Notes: generated by a model not told the origin, from the letters alone. Positions 24,408-33,577 are shown, counted from the stretch's first letter. The stretch is DNA of 64,000 bases from Glycomyces algeriensis (GCF_027622855.1 NZ_JAPZVR010000001.1:172664-236663), one strand, 5' to 3'. A program made the numbers and translations.

Positions 24408-25748
24408 GTGCCACGACCCACCCGAGCAGACCACCGCGCCCTGGCCGCGCTCGCCGCACCCCTCGCGGCGACGCAGCTCGCGCAGGTCGCGCTGTCCACC
24501 ACCGATGTGGTGATGATGGGCTTCCTCGGCACCACCGCCCTCGCCGGCGGCGGGCTGGCGATCGTGCTGTTCAACCAGGTCCGCACCATGGGCGTCGGAC
24601 TGCTCACCGGCACCGCGAACCTCATCGCGGCCGCCTCCGCGCGCCGCGCGGACGGGGAGATTCGACGGATCGCCTTGACCGCCATGCTCATCGCCACCCT
24701 CACCGGCGCGGCCGGCGCCGTCGTACTGGTGGGCATCGGGTTCCTGCTCGAGCCCCTGGGCCAGGCCCACGAAGTCGCGCAAGCCGCCCGGCACATGCTG
24801 TTCGCCCTGGCCCCGGGCCTGATCCCGTGCCTGTGGTTCCAGGTGCTGCGCCAGACGACCGTGGGCCTGCAGCGCCACCTCCAACTCCTGTGGGTCACGC
24901 TCGGCTCGGTCGCGCTCAACATCGCCCTGAACTTCGCGCTGCTGCACGGAATCGGCCCGTTCCCCGCGCTCGGACTGGCGGGCATCGGCGCCGCCACCTC
25001 CGCGGTGCACCTCGCCCAAGCGCTCGTGCTGTTCGCGCTGATGCGCCGCGACCCGGTCGTCCGCGCCGCACTCCGCCCAGGGCCGCAGCGGCCTGGCACC
25101 GGCTCGGTCGCCCACCGCATCCTGCGCCTGGGCGTGCCGACCGCGCTCACCTACGGTTCGGAAGCGGGCCTGTTCTCGGTGCTCGCGCTCCTGGCCGGCG
25201 GACTGGGGGCGACCGCGCTCGCGGCGTACAACGTGGTCAACCAGATCACGTACATCGTGTTCCAGACCGCCGTCGGCACCTCCCACGCCGCTTCGGTCCT
25301 CGTCAGCCACGACGCCGCCGGACCGAGCAGCAGCCCCCGGCGCTGGGCGGCAACGGCTTTGATCCAGCAGGCCGGTTTGCTCGTCCTCGTCGGGCTCGTC
25401 TACTTCGCCTTCGGTCCGCTGCTGGTCCAGGCGCTCGCGGCCGACGCCACGGAGGCGACGATCGCTCTCGCCGCCACCGTCCTCATCGCCGCCGCCGTCA
25501 CCCAGTTCGCCGACGCCGCGCAGAACATCGCCGTCGGCCTGCTCAGAGGCATCGACCAGGCCGGAGCGGGCTTCCGGGCCACCCTCATCGGCTACTGGGC
25601 CGTGGGCCTCCCGGCCGCCGCGCTCTTCGCGTTCGGCCTCGACTGGGGCCTGATCGGGCTGTGGATCGGACTCGGCTGCGGGCTCGCCGCCTGCGCGGCT
25701 CTCATGCTCGCCCGCTTCCACGCCGCTACCCGCGCGGCGACTCCCTGA
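24408..25748 (+). CDS. MATE-family efflux transporter
   Basis: 446-aa integral membrane protein with about 12 helices in two homologous halves (ALAAPLAATQLAQVALSTTD opening the first; RILRLGVPTALTYGSEAG opening the second). MATE proteins export drugs or small metabolites in exchange for H+ or Na+. GTG 24408 is the most plausible start: it begins just before the first helix, and the longer frame is arginine-rich non-conserved sequence. It is divergent from the family-5 importer operon, with an iron box between them. Export of a metallophore or siderophore paired with re-import is an attractive reading, but no biosynthetic genes lie in the window. Confidence 0.85.
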   Translation: MPRPTRADHRALAALAAPLAATQLAQVALSTTDVVMMGFLGTTALAGGGLAIVLFNQVRTMGVGLLTGTANLIAAASARRADGEIRRIALTAMLIATLTGAAGAVVLVGIGFLLEPLGQAHEVAQAARHMLFALAPGLIPCLWFQVLRQTTVGLQRHLQLLWVTLGSVALNIALNFALLHGIGPFPALGLAGIGAATSAVHLAQALVLFALMRRDPVVRAALRPGPQRPGTGSVAHRILRLGVPTALTYGSEAGLFSVLALLAGGLGATALAAYNVVNQITYIVFQTAVGTSHAASVLVSHDAAGPSSSPRRWAATALIQQAGLLVLVGLVYFAFGPLLVQALAADATEATIALAATVLIAAAVTQFADAAQNIAVGLLRGIDQAGAGFRATLIGYWAVGLPAAALFAFGLDWGLIGLWIGLGCGLAACAALMLARFHAATRAATP

Positions 25749-25855
25749 TCCGATGGACCAGGGGCGCGGCACGGAGGTGCCGAACACCTGGCGTCCGCCG
25801 AGTGCCGAGGCGGGGTATGCGGCCGCCAGCGCTGTTGCATGGCAGCGAGATCTTC

Positions 25856-25891
25856 AGTACATCGTTTGATGGATACACGATTCCATGTACT
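25856..25891. promoter_or_regulatory. Operator/promoter region of the metal-sensor operon
   Basis: AGTACAT (25856-25862) and ATGTACT (25885-25891) are inverted half-sites in an AT-rich patch ending 9 bases before the CmtR start. Within them lies ATGGA...TCCAT. An ArsR-family autorepressor site is expected here. Confidence 0.5.
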
Positions 25892-25900
25892 ATCGAGGCC

Positions 25901-26230
25901 ATGGAGACGCTCACCCACGGACAGGTCTTGGCACGCTTCGGCCATGCCCTGTCCGACCCCACCCGCTCGCGCCTGCTGCTGGCGCTGCGCGACGCCCCCG
26001 GCTACCCCGCCGACCTCGCCGCGACGCTCGGCGTCTCGCGCCAGTCGCTGTCGAACCACCTCACGTGCCTGCGCGGCTGCGGCCTGGTCGTGGCCGCCCC
26101 CGAAGGTCGCCGGACCCGGTACGAACTCGCCGACCCCCGGCTGGCCCACGCGCTCGCCGACCTCCTCGGCGTGGTCCTCGCGGTCGATCCGGCCGCGTGC
26201 GACGCGACCGAAGAGCAGGGATGCTGCTAG
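25901..26230 (+). CDS. cmtR: ArsR/SmtB-family metal sensor, CmtR-like
   Basis: 109-aa winged-helix repressor closely resembling mycobacterial CmtR, a Cd(II)/Pb(II) sensor. DPTRSRLLLAL and VSRQSLSNHLTCLRGCGLVV contain Cys56 and Cys60 in the recognition helix. A C-terminal Cys100 (DPAACD) matches the third CmtR ligand, and an extra GCC tail follows. Metal binding should release it from DNA. It overlaps the CDF transporter gene, forming a sensor-efflux operon, and an inverted repeat lies directly upstream. Cadmium/lead/zinc specificity is inferred from the conserved ligands. Confidence 0.88.
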   Translation: METLTHGQVLARFGHALSDPTRSRLLLALRDAPGYPADLAATLGVSRQSLSNHLTCLRGCGLVVAAPEGRRTRYELADPRLAHALADLLGVVLAVDPAACDATEEQGCC

Positions 26231-26958
26231 TGGCCGAATCGATCTCGCTGTCGCGCAAGCCCATCGGGCCTTCACCTGAGCGTCGCGCACAGCTGACCCG
26301 GATCATCCGCTTCCTGGTCGCCGCCACCATCGCCTACAACGTGATCGAAGCCGCCATCGCCCTCACCGCTGGATCGATCGCCTCCTCGACCGCGCTCATC
26401 GGCTTCGGCCTCGACTCGATCATCGAAGTCGCCTCCGCGCTGGCGGTCGCCTGGCAGTTCTCCGCCCGCGACCCCGAGGTCCGCGAAGCCCGCGAGCACC
26501 GGGCGCTGCGCATCATCGCGCTCTCGTTCTTCGCCCTCGCCGCCTACGTCGCCTTCGAATCCGTCCGCGCCCTCTTCTTCGGCGCGAACGACGCCGACCA
26601 CTCTTCAGTCGGCCTGATCCTCGCGGCCGTCTCGCTCGCGGTGATGCCGTTCCTGTCCTACGCCCAGCGCCGCGCCGGTCGCGAACTCGGTTCCGCGACG
26701 GCCGTCGCCGACTCCAAGCAGACCCTGCTGTGCACGTACCTCTCCGCGGTCCTCCTCGTCGGCCTCGCGCTCAACAGCCTCTTCGGATGGACATGGGCCG
26801 ACCCCCTCGCCGCGCTGGTGATCGCCGGCGTCGCCGTCAAGGAAGGCATCGAAGCCTGGAAGGGCGACAACTGCTGCGCACCGGCCGCCGCGCTGGTCGC
26901 CGACCGTTCCGGCGCGTGCGACGACGGATGCTGCGCCCCCGCGGACGGAGCCCGGTGA
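26221..26958 (+). CDS. CDF-type heavy-metal efflux protein with Cys-rich tail
   Basis: 245-aa cation-diffusion-facilitator-like membrane protein with about six helices. TM2 carries SSTALIGFGLDSIIE and TM5 carries SKQTLLCTYLSAVLL, the positions of the metal-site Asp/Ser and Lys/Gln residues in this actinobacterial subgroup. The long cytoplasmic C-terminal domain of classical CDFs is missing. Instead the protein ends in a Cys-rich tail (DNCCAPAA, ACDDGCCAPADG), probably a metal-handing segment. The start may be ATG 26221 (10-bp overlap with cmtR) or GTG 26230 (1-bp overlap). Co-transcription with the CmtR-like sensor supports Cd/Pb/Zn efflux. Confidence 0.82.
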   Translation: MLLVAESISLSRKPIGPSPERRAQLTRIIRFLVAATIAYNVIEAAIALTAGSIASSTALIGFGLDSIIEVASALAVAWQFSARDPEVREAREHRALRIIALSFFALAAYVAFESVRALFFGANDADHSSVGLILAAVSLAVMPFLSYAQRRAGRELGSATAVADSKQTLLCTYLSAVLLVGLALNSLFGWTWADPLAALVIAGVAVKEGIEAWKGDNCCAPAAALVADRSGACDDGCCAPADGAR

Positions 26959-26995
26959 ACCTGCAGTCCCTGCCGCCCAAGGTGAAAGCCGCCGT

Positions 26996-28132
26996 CTAGA
27001 GCCAGTCCTTCGCTTTGAACACGAAGTAGAGGGTCACGGAGACCATGCCCATGAGGACGATGGCGAAGGGGTAGCCCAGGAGCCAGTGGAGTTCGGGCAT
27101 GTGGTCGAAGTTCATGCCGTAGACGGTGCCGACCAGGGTGGGGGCGAAGAGGATCGCGGCCCAGGACGAGATCCTCTTGATCTCCTCGTTCTGCGCCAGG
27201 CTCGTCTCGGTCATCCGGCGCATCTCCTCGTTCTGGCGCTGGGCGACGACGGTGGCGTTGGCGGAGAGCATGTTGTTGAGCAGCTCCCGGAACGAGTCGA
27301 TCCGTTCGGTGATGCGCACCGTGTGGTCCTCGACGTCGCGCAGGAGCCGCTGCAGTTCGATGTCGACGTGGTACTTCTCGAAGCCCGATCGGAGCATCTG
27401 GAAGACCTCGCCGAGGGGCTGCGTGGCGTGGCGGAACTCGATCACCTCGCGCCCGAGCTGGTAGATCCGGTGGGAGACTTCCGCATCGCCGTTGAAGACC
27501 TGCGTCTCGATCTGGTCGATGTCCGTGGCGACACCGCGCAGGACGGGGGCGTAGTCGTCGACGATCCGGTCGAGGATCGCGTAGAGGACCGCCTCGGGGC
27601 CCAGCCGCAGCAGTTCGGGGTGCTCCTCCATGCGGCGCCGCACCGAACGCATGTCGGGGCTCTCGGAGTGCCGGATGGAGACGACGAAGTCGGGGCCGAT
27701 GAACAGGTGGAGTTCGCCGATCTCGACGACCTCCTCGGAGTCGACGTAGCGGGCGGGGTGCAGGACCACGAAGAGCGTGTCGCCGTACCGTTCGAGCTTG
27801 GGGCGCTGGTGGGCGTGGAGGGCGTCCTCGACCGCCAGCGGGTGCAGCCCGAACTCCTCGGCGATCGCCTCGACGTCCTCGGGCTCGGGCCGGTAGAGCC
27901 CGATCCAGCCCAGGCCCCTGCGTTCGCGGATCAGCTCGTAGGTCTGCTCCAGCGATGCGGGTTCGACGCGCTCGCCGTCGCAGTAGACCGCGTTGTCGAC
28001 CACCGCTCGACTCGGGTGGGTGCCGGTGGCGCGCGGCGCCCGCTCCGGTTCGGGCTCGAGCGATCGCGGTTCACCCGTGTCGGATCGGTCCTCGTGGCGG
28101 CCCCACGAAGCGATGCGGCCCTTCCAGCCCAT
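26996..28132 (-). CDS. corA: CorA-family magnesium/cobalt channel
   Basis: 378-aa membrane protein of the CorA MIT family. A soluble alpha/beta N-terminal domain (about 45-200) and long stalk helices (about 200-315) precede the two C-terminal helices, with the diagnostic YGMNF motif between them (GMN selectivity filter) and the basic C-terminus KAKDWL. Pentamers conduct Mg2+ (and Co2+/Ni2+). The N-terminal 45 residues are charged and not conserved. It is convergent with the CDF gene, 37 bases apart, with no clear terminator between them. Confidence 0.9.
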   Translation of the reverse strand: MGWKGRIASWGRHEDRSDTGEPRSLEPEPERAPRATGTHPSRAVVDNAVYCDGERVEPASLEQTYELIRERRGLGWIGLYRPEPEDVEAIAEEFGLHPLAVEDALHAHQRPKLERYGDTLFVVLHPARYVDSEEVVEIGELHLFIGPDFVVSIRHSESPDMRSVRRRMEEHPELLRLGPEAVLYAILDRIVDDYAPVLRGVATDIDQIETQVFNGDAEVSHRIYQLGREVIEFRHATQPLGEVFQMLRSGFEKYHVDIELQRLLRDVEDHTVRITERIDSFRELLNNMLSANATVVAQRQNEEMRRMTETSLAQNEEIKRISSWAAILFAPTLVGTVYGMNFDHMPELHWLLGYPFAIVLMGMVSVTLYFVFKAKDWL

Positions 28133-28294
28133 GTCCTGGTCCTCCCGGTCGTGGCGGAGCGTGCTCGGCGGTCACGCCCCACGCTAGCCGAGGACACCCG
28201 GCAGCCCGGTCCTACAGCGTGGTCTGTCCTTCTCCGCGGACCTCACGCACCGCCCCTGGTGGTGTGCGGGCAGTGAAACACGCTGCCGCGTCCA

Positions 28295-28321
28295 GTGACA
28301 CGGGAGTGACACGCGCGTTTC
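28295..28321. promoter_or_regulatory. GlnR-like nitrogen-control site
   Basis: Plus strand GTGAC-N6-GTGAC-N6-GTTTC; on the minus strand GAAAC-N6-GTCAC-N6-GTCAC. The exact 6-base spacing of GAAAC and GTnAC half-sites matches the actinobacterial GlnR box pattern. It lies 37 bases upstream of the nitrate reductase start. Confidence 0.5.
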
Positions 28322-28357
28322 CTACCGTAGGCCGTCCGGGTCTGGGGAGGGAGCACG

Positions 28358-31300
28358 ATGGCGGCTGGAAGTGCGGAGGCGTCGCAGGTGCGTACGGTCT
28401 GCTCCTATTGCGGCGTCGGGTGCGGGATGGTGCTGCAGATCGGGCGCGGGCCCGACGGCGGCCGGAAGGTCCTGAAGGCCTCGGGCGACAAGTCGCATCC
28501 GGCGAACTTCGGGCGCCTGTGCACCAAGGGCGCCACCACCGCTGACATGCTCGCCGCCCCCGGGCGCCTGGCGACCGCCCTGGTGCGGCCCGAGCGCGGG
28601 GCCGCTCCGGTCCCGGCCGGAATGGACGAGGCGATCGAGGCGACCGCGCAGCGGCTGCGCGCCATCATCGACGAGCACGGGCCGGACGCGTTCGCGTTCT
28701 ACGTCTCGGGGCAGATGAGCCTGGAGGCCCAGTACCTGGCGAACAAACTCGCCAAGGGCTTCATCGGCACCAACCAGATCGAGTCGAACTCCCGGTTGTG
28801 CATGGCCAGCGCGGGCACCGGGTACAAGCTCTCGCTGGGCGCGGACGGCCCGCCCGGGTCCTATGAGGACTTCGAGAGTGCGGACGTGTTCTTCGTGATC
28901 GGCTCGAACATGGCCGACTGCCACCCGATCCTGTTCCTGCGCATGATGGAGCGGGTCAAGGCCGGGGCGAAGCTCATCGTCGCCGACCCGCGGCGGACGG
29001 CCACGGCCGACAAGGCGGACCTGTTCCTGCCCGTGCGCCCGGGAACCGATCTCGCCCTGCTGAACGGGATCCTGCATCTGCTGGTCGAGAACGGCGACAT
29101 CGACGAGGACTTCATCGCCGCCCACACGGAGGGCTGGGAGGCGATGCCGGCCTTCCTCGCCGACTACACCCCTGACGTGGTCGCCGAGCTGACCGGCATC
29201 CCCGAGGCCGACCTGCGGACAGCGGCGGCCCTGATCGGGGAGGCCGGGGCGTGGATGTCGTGCTGGACCATGGGCCTGAACCAGTCGACGCACGGCACCT
29301 GGAACACCAACGCCCTCGTCAACCTCCACCTCGCCACCGGCGCGATCTGCAAGCCCGGCTCCGGCCCGTTCTCCCTCACCGGGCAGCCGAACGCCATGGG
29401 CGGCAGGGAGATGGGCTACATGGGACCGGGCCTGCCGGGGCAGCGCTCGGTCTTGGTCGATGCGGACCGGGCATTCATGGAGGACCTGTGGGACCTGCCT
29501 GAGGGGACGATCCGGGCCGACGGCGCCGGGACGGGCACCGTGGCCATGTTCGAGGACATGGCCGAGGGCCGGATCAAAGCCTGCTGGATCGTGTGCACCA
29601 ACCCGGTCGCCTCGGTCGGCAACCGCAAGACCGTCATCGACGCGCTCGAGTCGGCCGAGTTCGTCATCACCCAGGACGTCTTCGCCGACACCGAGACCAA
29701 CGCCTACGCCGACGTGATCCTCCCCGGCGCCATGTGGACCGAGACCGAGGGCATGCTCATCAACTCCGAGCGCAACCTCACCCTCGCGCAACCCGCCGCC
29801 GACGCCCCCGGCGAGGCCGAAGCGGACTGGCGGATCATCGCCCGGGTCGCGACCGCCATGGGCTACAACGGGTTCGACTACGCCAGTGCTGAAGAGGTCT
29901 TCGAGGAGATCAAAGGCGCGTACAACCCCAAGACCGGGTACGACCTGCGCGGGGTCACCTATGACCGGCTGCGCGACCAGGGCCCGGTGCAGTGGCCGGC
30001 CGCGCCGGGCGGCCCGGCCCGCAACCCGATCCGCTACCTCGACGCCGAGCGGGGCCTTGCGTTCCCGACCCCTTCGGGGAAAGCGCAGTTCTTCCCCCGC
30101 CCGCACCTGCCCGCGGCCGAGATGCCGGACGACGACTACCCGTTCGTCCTCAACACCGGCCGCCTCCAGCACCAGTGGCACACCCTCACCAAGACGGGGA
30201 AGGTGGCGAAGCTCAACAAGCTCAACCCGGGGCCGTTCGTCGAGATCCACCCCGAGGACGCCCAGCGCCTGGGCCTGGCCGAGGGCGACGCGGTCGCGAT
30301 CGAGTCCCGCCGCGGCAAAGCCGTCCTCCCGGCCGTCGTCTCTGATCGGGTCCAGCCGGGCTGCTGCTTCGCGCCGTTCCACTGGAACGACCTGTTCGGC
30401 GAGTACCTGAGCGTCAACGCCGTCACCTCCGACGCGGTCGACCCGCTCTCCTTCCAGCCCGAGTTGAAGGTCTGCGCGGTCTCCTTGACCCGCTCAGCCC
30501 AGGCCGTCGTCATCACCCCGCCCGCGGCCGAACCCGCCGAGACGCCCGCGGTCGAGATCGCCGCACCGGCCGGTGGATCGCTGGCGGCGGCACTCGGCCT
30601 CACCGCATCGGACCGGCCCGACCTGGACGAGCGGGAGCGCCGCTATCTCTCGGGGTTCCTCACCGGCATCGAGGCCGGTCCGGCCGGGGTTCCGGTCCTG
30701 CCCGCTTCGGCGCCGCTGCGGCCCGCGCAGGCGATGTGGGTCGACGGCCTCCTCGCAGGATGGGCCTCCCGCGCCTCCACGACTGAACCGGTTGCGGCCG
30801 AAGCGGTCCCGGGCCGGGACGTGCTGGTGCTGTGGGCCTCGCAGACCGGGAACGCCGAGGGCTTCGCGATCGAGGCCGCCCGGCATCTCACCGCCGCCGG
30901 CCACAACGTCACCCTCCAGGGCATGGACGAAGCCGACCCTGCCGGGCTCGATTCAGGCGACGTCCTGCTCATCACCAGCACCTTCGGCGACGGCGACGCC
31001 CCCGACAACGGCACCGGATTCTGGGACGGCCTCGCCGCCACCGAGCAGCTCGCAGGGCTCCGCTACGCCGTCCTGGCGTTCGGCGACTCCTCTTACGACG
31101 ACTTCTGCGGCCACGGCCGCCGCCTCGATCAGCGACTCGAAGCCCTCGGCGCCATCCGCCTCGCCCCTCGCGCCGACTGCGAACCCGACTTCGACACCGC
31201 TGCAAGCGCCTGGCTCGACCAGGTCCTGGCCGCATTCGGCGAAACCGCCGCATCCGGCGGTGCGGAGGTCCGCGAGCTCGAGCCCGCCCCGGCTGCCACC

Positions 31301-32413
31301 GCGCCCGCGCACGTTCTCGCCCCGCTGACCGGCAACCGGCTCCTGAGCCTGCCAGGCGCGGGCAAGGAGGTCCGGGAGTTCACGTTCGACCTGTCCGAGA
31401 CGCCCCTGTCCTACAACGTCGGCGACGCCCTGAGCATCCGCCCTGTCAATCCTCCTGCGCTTGTGGAGGAATGGCTCGACCTCACCGGAGCCGAGGCCGA
31501 CGCGCCGGTGGTCCTGGACGGCCCCGGCAAGGTCGCGTTCGCCGATGCCCTCACCGAGCACCTCGACATCGCCCGCCTCACGCCCGACCTGCTCAAGTTC
31601 TGCGCCGAGCGCACCGGCGATCGCCTCCTGCACAAGCTGCTGCGCCCCGACAACCAGGGCGAACTCGCCCAGTGGTCGTGGAACCGCCAGGCCGCCGACC
31701 TCCTGGCCGAGCACGGTCCCGAGGCGAGCGCCCAGGAGTGGGCCGACCTCCTCAAACCGTTGCGGCCGCGCCAGTACTCGATCTCCTCCAGTCCCCGCAC
31801 CGATCCCGCCCGCGTCAGCCTCACCGTCTCGGTCGTCCGCTTCCAAAGCCCGACCGGCCGCCGGCGGGGCGGAGTCTGCTCGTCGTTCCTCGCCGACGCC
31901 GAGCCCGGCACTCCCGTACCCGTGAAGATCCATGCCGCCCCGCACTTCAAACCCCCTGCCGACCCCGAGACGCCGATGATCATGGTCGGCCCCGGCACCG
32001 GCGTCGCCCCCTTCTACGGGTTCCTGCAAGACCGCGCCGCCCGCGGGCACGGCGGCGCGAACTGGCTGTTCTTCGGCGAGCAGCGCCGATCCACCGACTT
32101 CTACTACGAGGCCGAACTCGCCGCCCTCCGCAGCGACGGGGCGCTGCGGCGACTGGACACCGCGTTCTCCCGCGACCAGCGCGACAAGGTCTACGTCCAG
32201 GACCGCCTGCGGGAGCACGGCCACCACGTGTGGACCTGGCTGGAGAACGGCGCCCACTTCTACGTCTGCGGCGACGCCTCCCGGATGGCCAAGGACGTCG
32301 ATGCGACCTTGCGCGAGATCGCCTCCGTCCACGGCGGCATGACCGAGGACGCCGCTGCGGCCTACGTCAAACGCCTCGCCGCAGAGAAACGCTACGTCCG
32401 CGACGTCTACTGA
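28358..32413 (+). CDS. Assimilatory nitrate reductase fused to a CysJ-like flavoprotein
   Basis: 1351-aa cytoplasmic redox enzyme reducing nitrate to nitrite with electrons from NAD(P)H, all in one chain. Residues 15-55 hold the [4Fe-4S] ligands (CSYCGVGC and the Cys in GRLCTKG). About 56-700 form the molybdopterin-guanine-dinucleotide catalytic domain, with ESNSRLCMASAG carrying the probable Mo-ligand Cys and a C-terminal MGD-binding barrel (NTGRLQHQWHTLTKTGK). About 820-960 is a flavodoxin FMN domain (WASQTGNAEGFA). About 990-1351 is a ferredoxin-reductase-like FAD/NADP domain (RQYSISSSP, GVCSSFL, GPGTGVAPFYGFL). This bifunctional architecture is known in actinobacteria. No nitrite reductase or nitrate transporter gene is adjacent. 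A GlnR-like site upstream suggests induction on nitrogen limitation. Confidence 0.88.
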   Translation: MAAGSAEASQVRTVCSYCGVGCGMVLQIGRGPDGGRKVLKASGDKSHPANFGRLCTKGATTADMLAAPGRLATALVRPERGAAPVPAGMDEAIEATAQRLRAIIDEHGPDAFAFYVSGQMSLEAQYLANKLAKGFIGTNQIESNSRLCMASAGTGYKLSLGADGPPGSYEDFESADVFFVIGSNMADCHPILFLRMMERVKAGAKLIVADPRRTATADKADLFLPVRPGTDLALLNGILHLLVENGDIDEDFIAAHTEGWEAMPAFLADYTPDVVAELTGIPEADLRTAAALIGEAGAWMSCWTMGLNQSTHGTWNTNALVNLHLATGAICKPGSGPFSLTGQPNAMGGREMGYMGPGLPGQRSVLVDADRAFMEDLWDLPEGTIRADGAGTGTVAMFEDMAEGRIKACWIVCTNPVASVGNRKTVIDALESAEFVITQDVFADTETNAYADVILPGAMWTETEGMLINSERNLTLAQPAADAPGEAEADWRIIARVATAMGYNGFDYASAEEVFEEIKGAYNPKTGYDLRGVTYDRLRDQGPVQWPAAPGGPARNPIRYLDAERGLAFPTPSGKAQFFPRPHLPAAEMPDDDYPFVLNTGRLQHQWHTLTKTGKVAKLNKLNPGPFVEIHPEDAQRLGLAEGDAVAIESRRGKAVLPAVVSDRVQPGCCFAPFHWNDLFGEYLSVNAVTSDAVDPLSFQPELKVCAVSLTRSAQAVVITPPAAEPAETPAVEIAAPAGGSLAAALGLTASDRPDLDERERRYLSGFLTGIEAGPAGVPVLPASAPLRPAQAMWVDGLLAGWASRASTTEPVAAEAVPGRDVLVLWASQTGNAEGFAIEAARHLTAAGHNVTLQGMDEADPAGLDSGDVLLITSTFGDGDAPDNGTGFWDGLAATEQLAGLRYAVLAFGDSSYDDFCGHGRRLDQRLEALGAIRLAPRADCEPDFDTAASAWLDQVLAAFGETAASGGAEVRELEPAPAATAPAHVLAPLTGNRLLSLPGAGKEVREFTFDLSETPLSYNVGDALSIRPVNPPALVEEWLDLTGAEADAPVVLDGPGKVAFADALTEHLDIARLTPDLLKFCAERTGDRLLHKLLRPDNQGELAQWSWNRQAADLLAEHGPEASAQEWADLLKPLRPRQYSISSSPRTDPARVSLTVSVVRFQSPTGRRRGGVCSSFLADAEPGTPVPVKIHAAPHFKPPADPETPMIMVGPGTGVAPFYGFLQDRAARGHGGANWLFFGEQRRSTDFYYEAELAALRSDGALRRLDTAFSRDQRDKVYVQDRLREHGHHVWTWLENGAHFYVCGDASRMAKDVDATLREIASVHGGMTEDAAAAYVKRLAAEKRYVRDVY

Positions 32414-32512
32414 ACCGCAGCCGGCTCCGCCTCGAACCCGTCGGTCGTCATGAGCGCCACACCGGGGCGAGACCGGTGATGACACCGGCGACGTCGATTC
32501 CCGGCGCTGCCG

Positions 32513-33577
32513 TCAGGGCCGGAGGATCCGGGCGACGAGTTCGCCGCGCGTGGACACGTCCGCCTTGGCGAAGACGGCCTTGAGGTGGTCGCGGACGGTG
32601 TGCGGGGAGATGTGCAGAGCCGCGGCGATGTCGGTGGTGTTCCGGCCTCGGGCGACGAGTTCGGCGATCTCGAGTTCGCGCGGGGTGAGTCCGTAGGCCT
32701 CGGCGATGAGGGCTGCGAGGTCGGCGGCGGGCGCGGGTTCGATGACGAGGGCGACCGGACCGGGGCTGCCGCCGGGGCCGGTGAGCGTGGAGGCGTGGCA
32801 GGTCAGCCAGCGGCCCTCGACGGTCCGGATGCGCATCCGCGCGCTGCCGCGGTCGCGGCCTTCGGCGACGGCGCGGGCCTGCATCGCGGTGGCGGCGATC
32901 CATATGGGGAGCCGGAGGCCGAGCGGCGAGGGCAGGGACGGTCCCTCGGGCAGGAGCGCGAGGTGGCGGCGTGCCTCGTCGTTGATCGACGTGGCCTCGC
33001 CTGAGCCGTCGAAGAGCACCAGGCCGGGCGGCGGCGACTCGGCGCCGCCGGCTTCGGGTGGACGGGTGAACCGCCTGAGCCGCAAGGCGAGGGGTCGCGA
33101 CAACTCGGCGAGCAGCGCGGTCTCGTCCGGGCCGAACGGGGCCGCCTCTCCGTTGCGGAACAGGCTCAGCACGGCCCACGGCCGGTCGCCGATCCGCAGG
33201 ACGGCGCGAAGCTCGTCGCTGACGCCCTGGCCCTCGAGCAGCCGCCGGTAACGGGCGCTGCGCGCGGGCAGGTCGCCGGTCGCCGCGCGCAGGCCGATCG
33301 CGGGCACTACCGCCCGCGCGAGCTCCCGGAACGGCGCGACGTTCTCCTCCAGCAGCTCGCTCTTCCAGTATTCGCCGCAGCGCTCGCTCGGCCCGAGGCC
33401 CTCCACGAGCATCGGCGCGGTGATCAGCCCCGAATCGGGGTCGGTGGCGGCCCAGACGGCCGAGTCGAACCGCAGTCGGCGGCGGAGCCGGGCCGAGGCC
33501 CGCGTGAACAGCGCGAGCGCGTCGTCCGCCCGTTCCGCCTCCGCCGTCACGTCGGCGAGGAACCGTGCGTCGGTCAT
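32513..33577 (-). CDS. LuxR-family transcriptional regulator with GAF/PAS-like sensor region
   Basis: 354-aa protein. The C-terminal LuxR helix-turn-helix is clear (LTPRELEIAELVARGRNTTD, then IAAALHISPHTVRDHLKAVF). Residues about 20-190 look like a GAF-type domain and about 195-280 like a PAS-like fold (GLVLFDGSGEATSINDEA), as in solitary LuxR regulators of actinobacteria. ATG 33577 is chosen because AGGAGG lies upstream; 20 extra residues from 33637 are unlikely. It is divergent from the FAD protein gene at 33766, suggesting it controls that gene. The signal is unknown. Confidence 0.8.
   Translation of the reverse strand: MTDARFLADVTAEAERADDALALFTRASARLRRRLRFDSAVWAATDPDSGLITAPMLVEGLGPSERCGEYWKSELLEENVAPFRELARAVVPAIGLRAATGDLPARSARYRRLLEGQGVSDELRAVLRIGDRPWAVLSLFRNGEAAPFGPDETALLAELSRPLALRLRRFTRPPEAGGAESPPPGLVLFDGSGEATSINDEARRHLALLPEGPSLPSPLGLRLPIWIAATAMQARAVAEGRDRGSARMRIRTVEGRWLTCHASTLTGPGGSPGPVALVIEPAPAADLAALIAEAYGLTPRELEIAELVARGRNTTDIAAALHISPHTVRDHLKAVFAKADVSTRGELVARILRP

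Noticed and set aside
28322-30382. A 686-codon minus-strand open frame opposite the nitrate reductase
   Set aside because: Composition is low-complexity Gly/Arg/Val with no motifs, while the plus strand encodes a clear enzyme.
32414-32512. Terminator CACCGG/CCGGTG between nitrate reductase and the LuxR gene
   Set aside because: The stem is only six base pairs with a GC-rich surround and could be chance.
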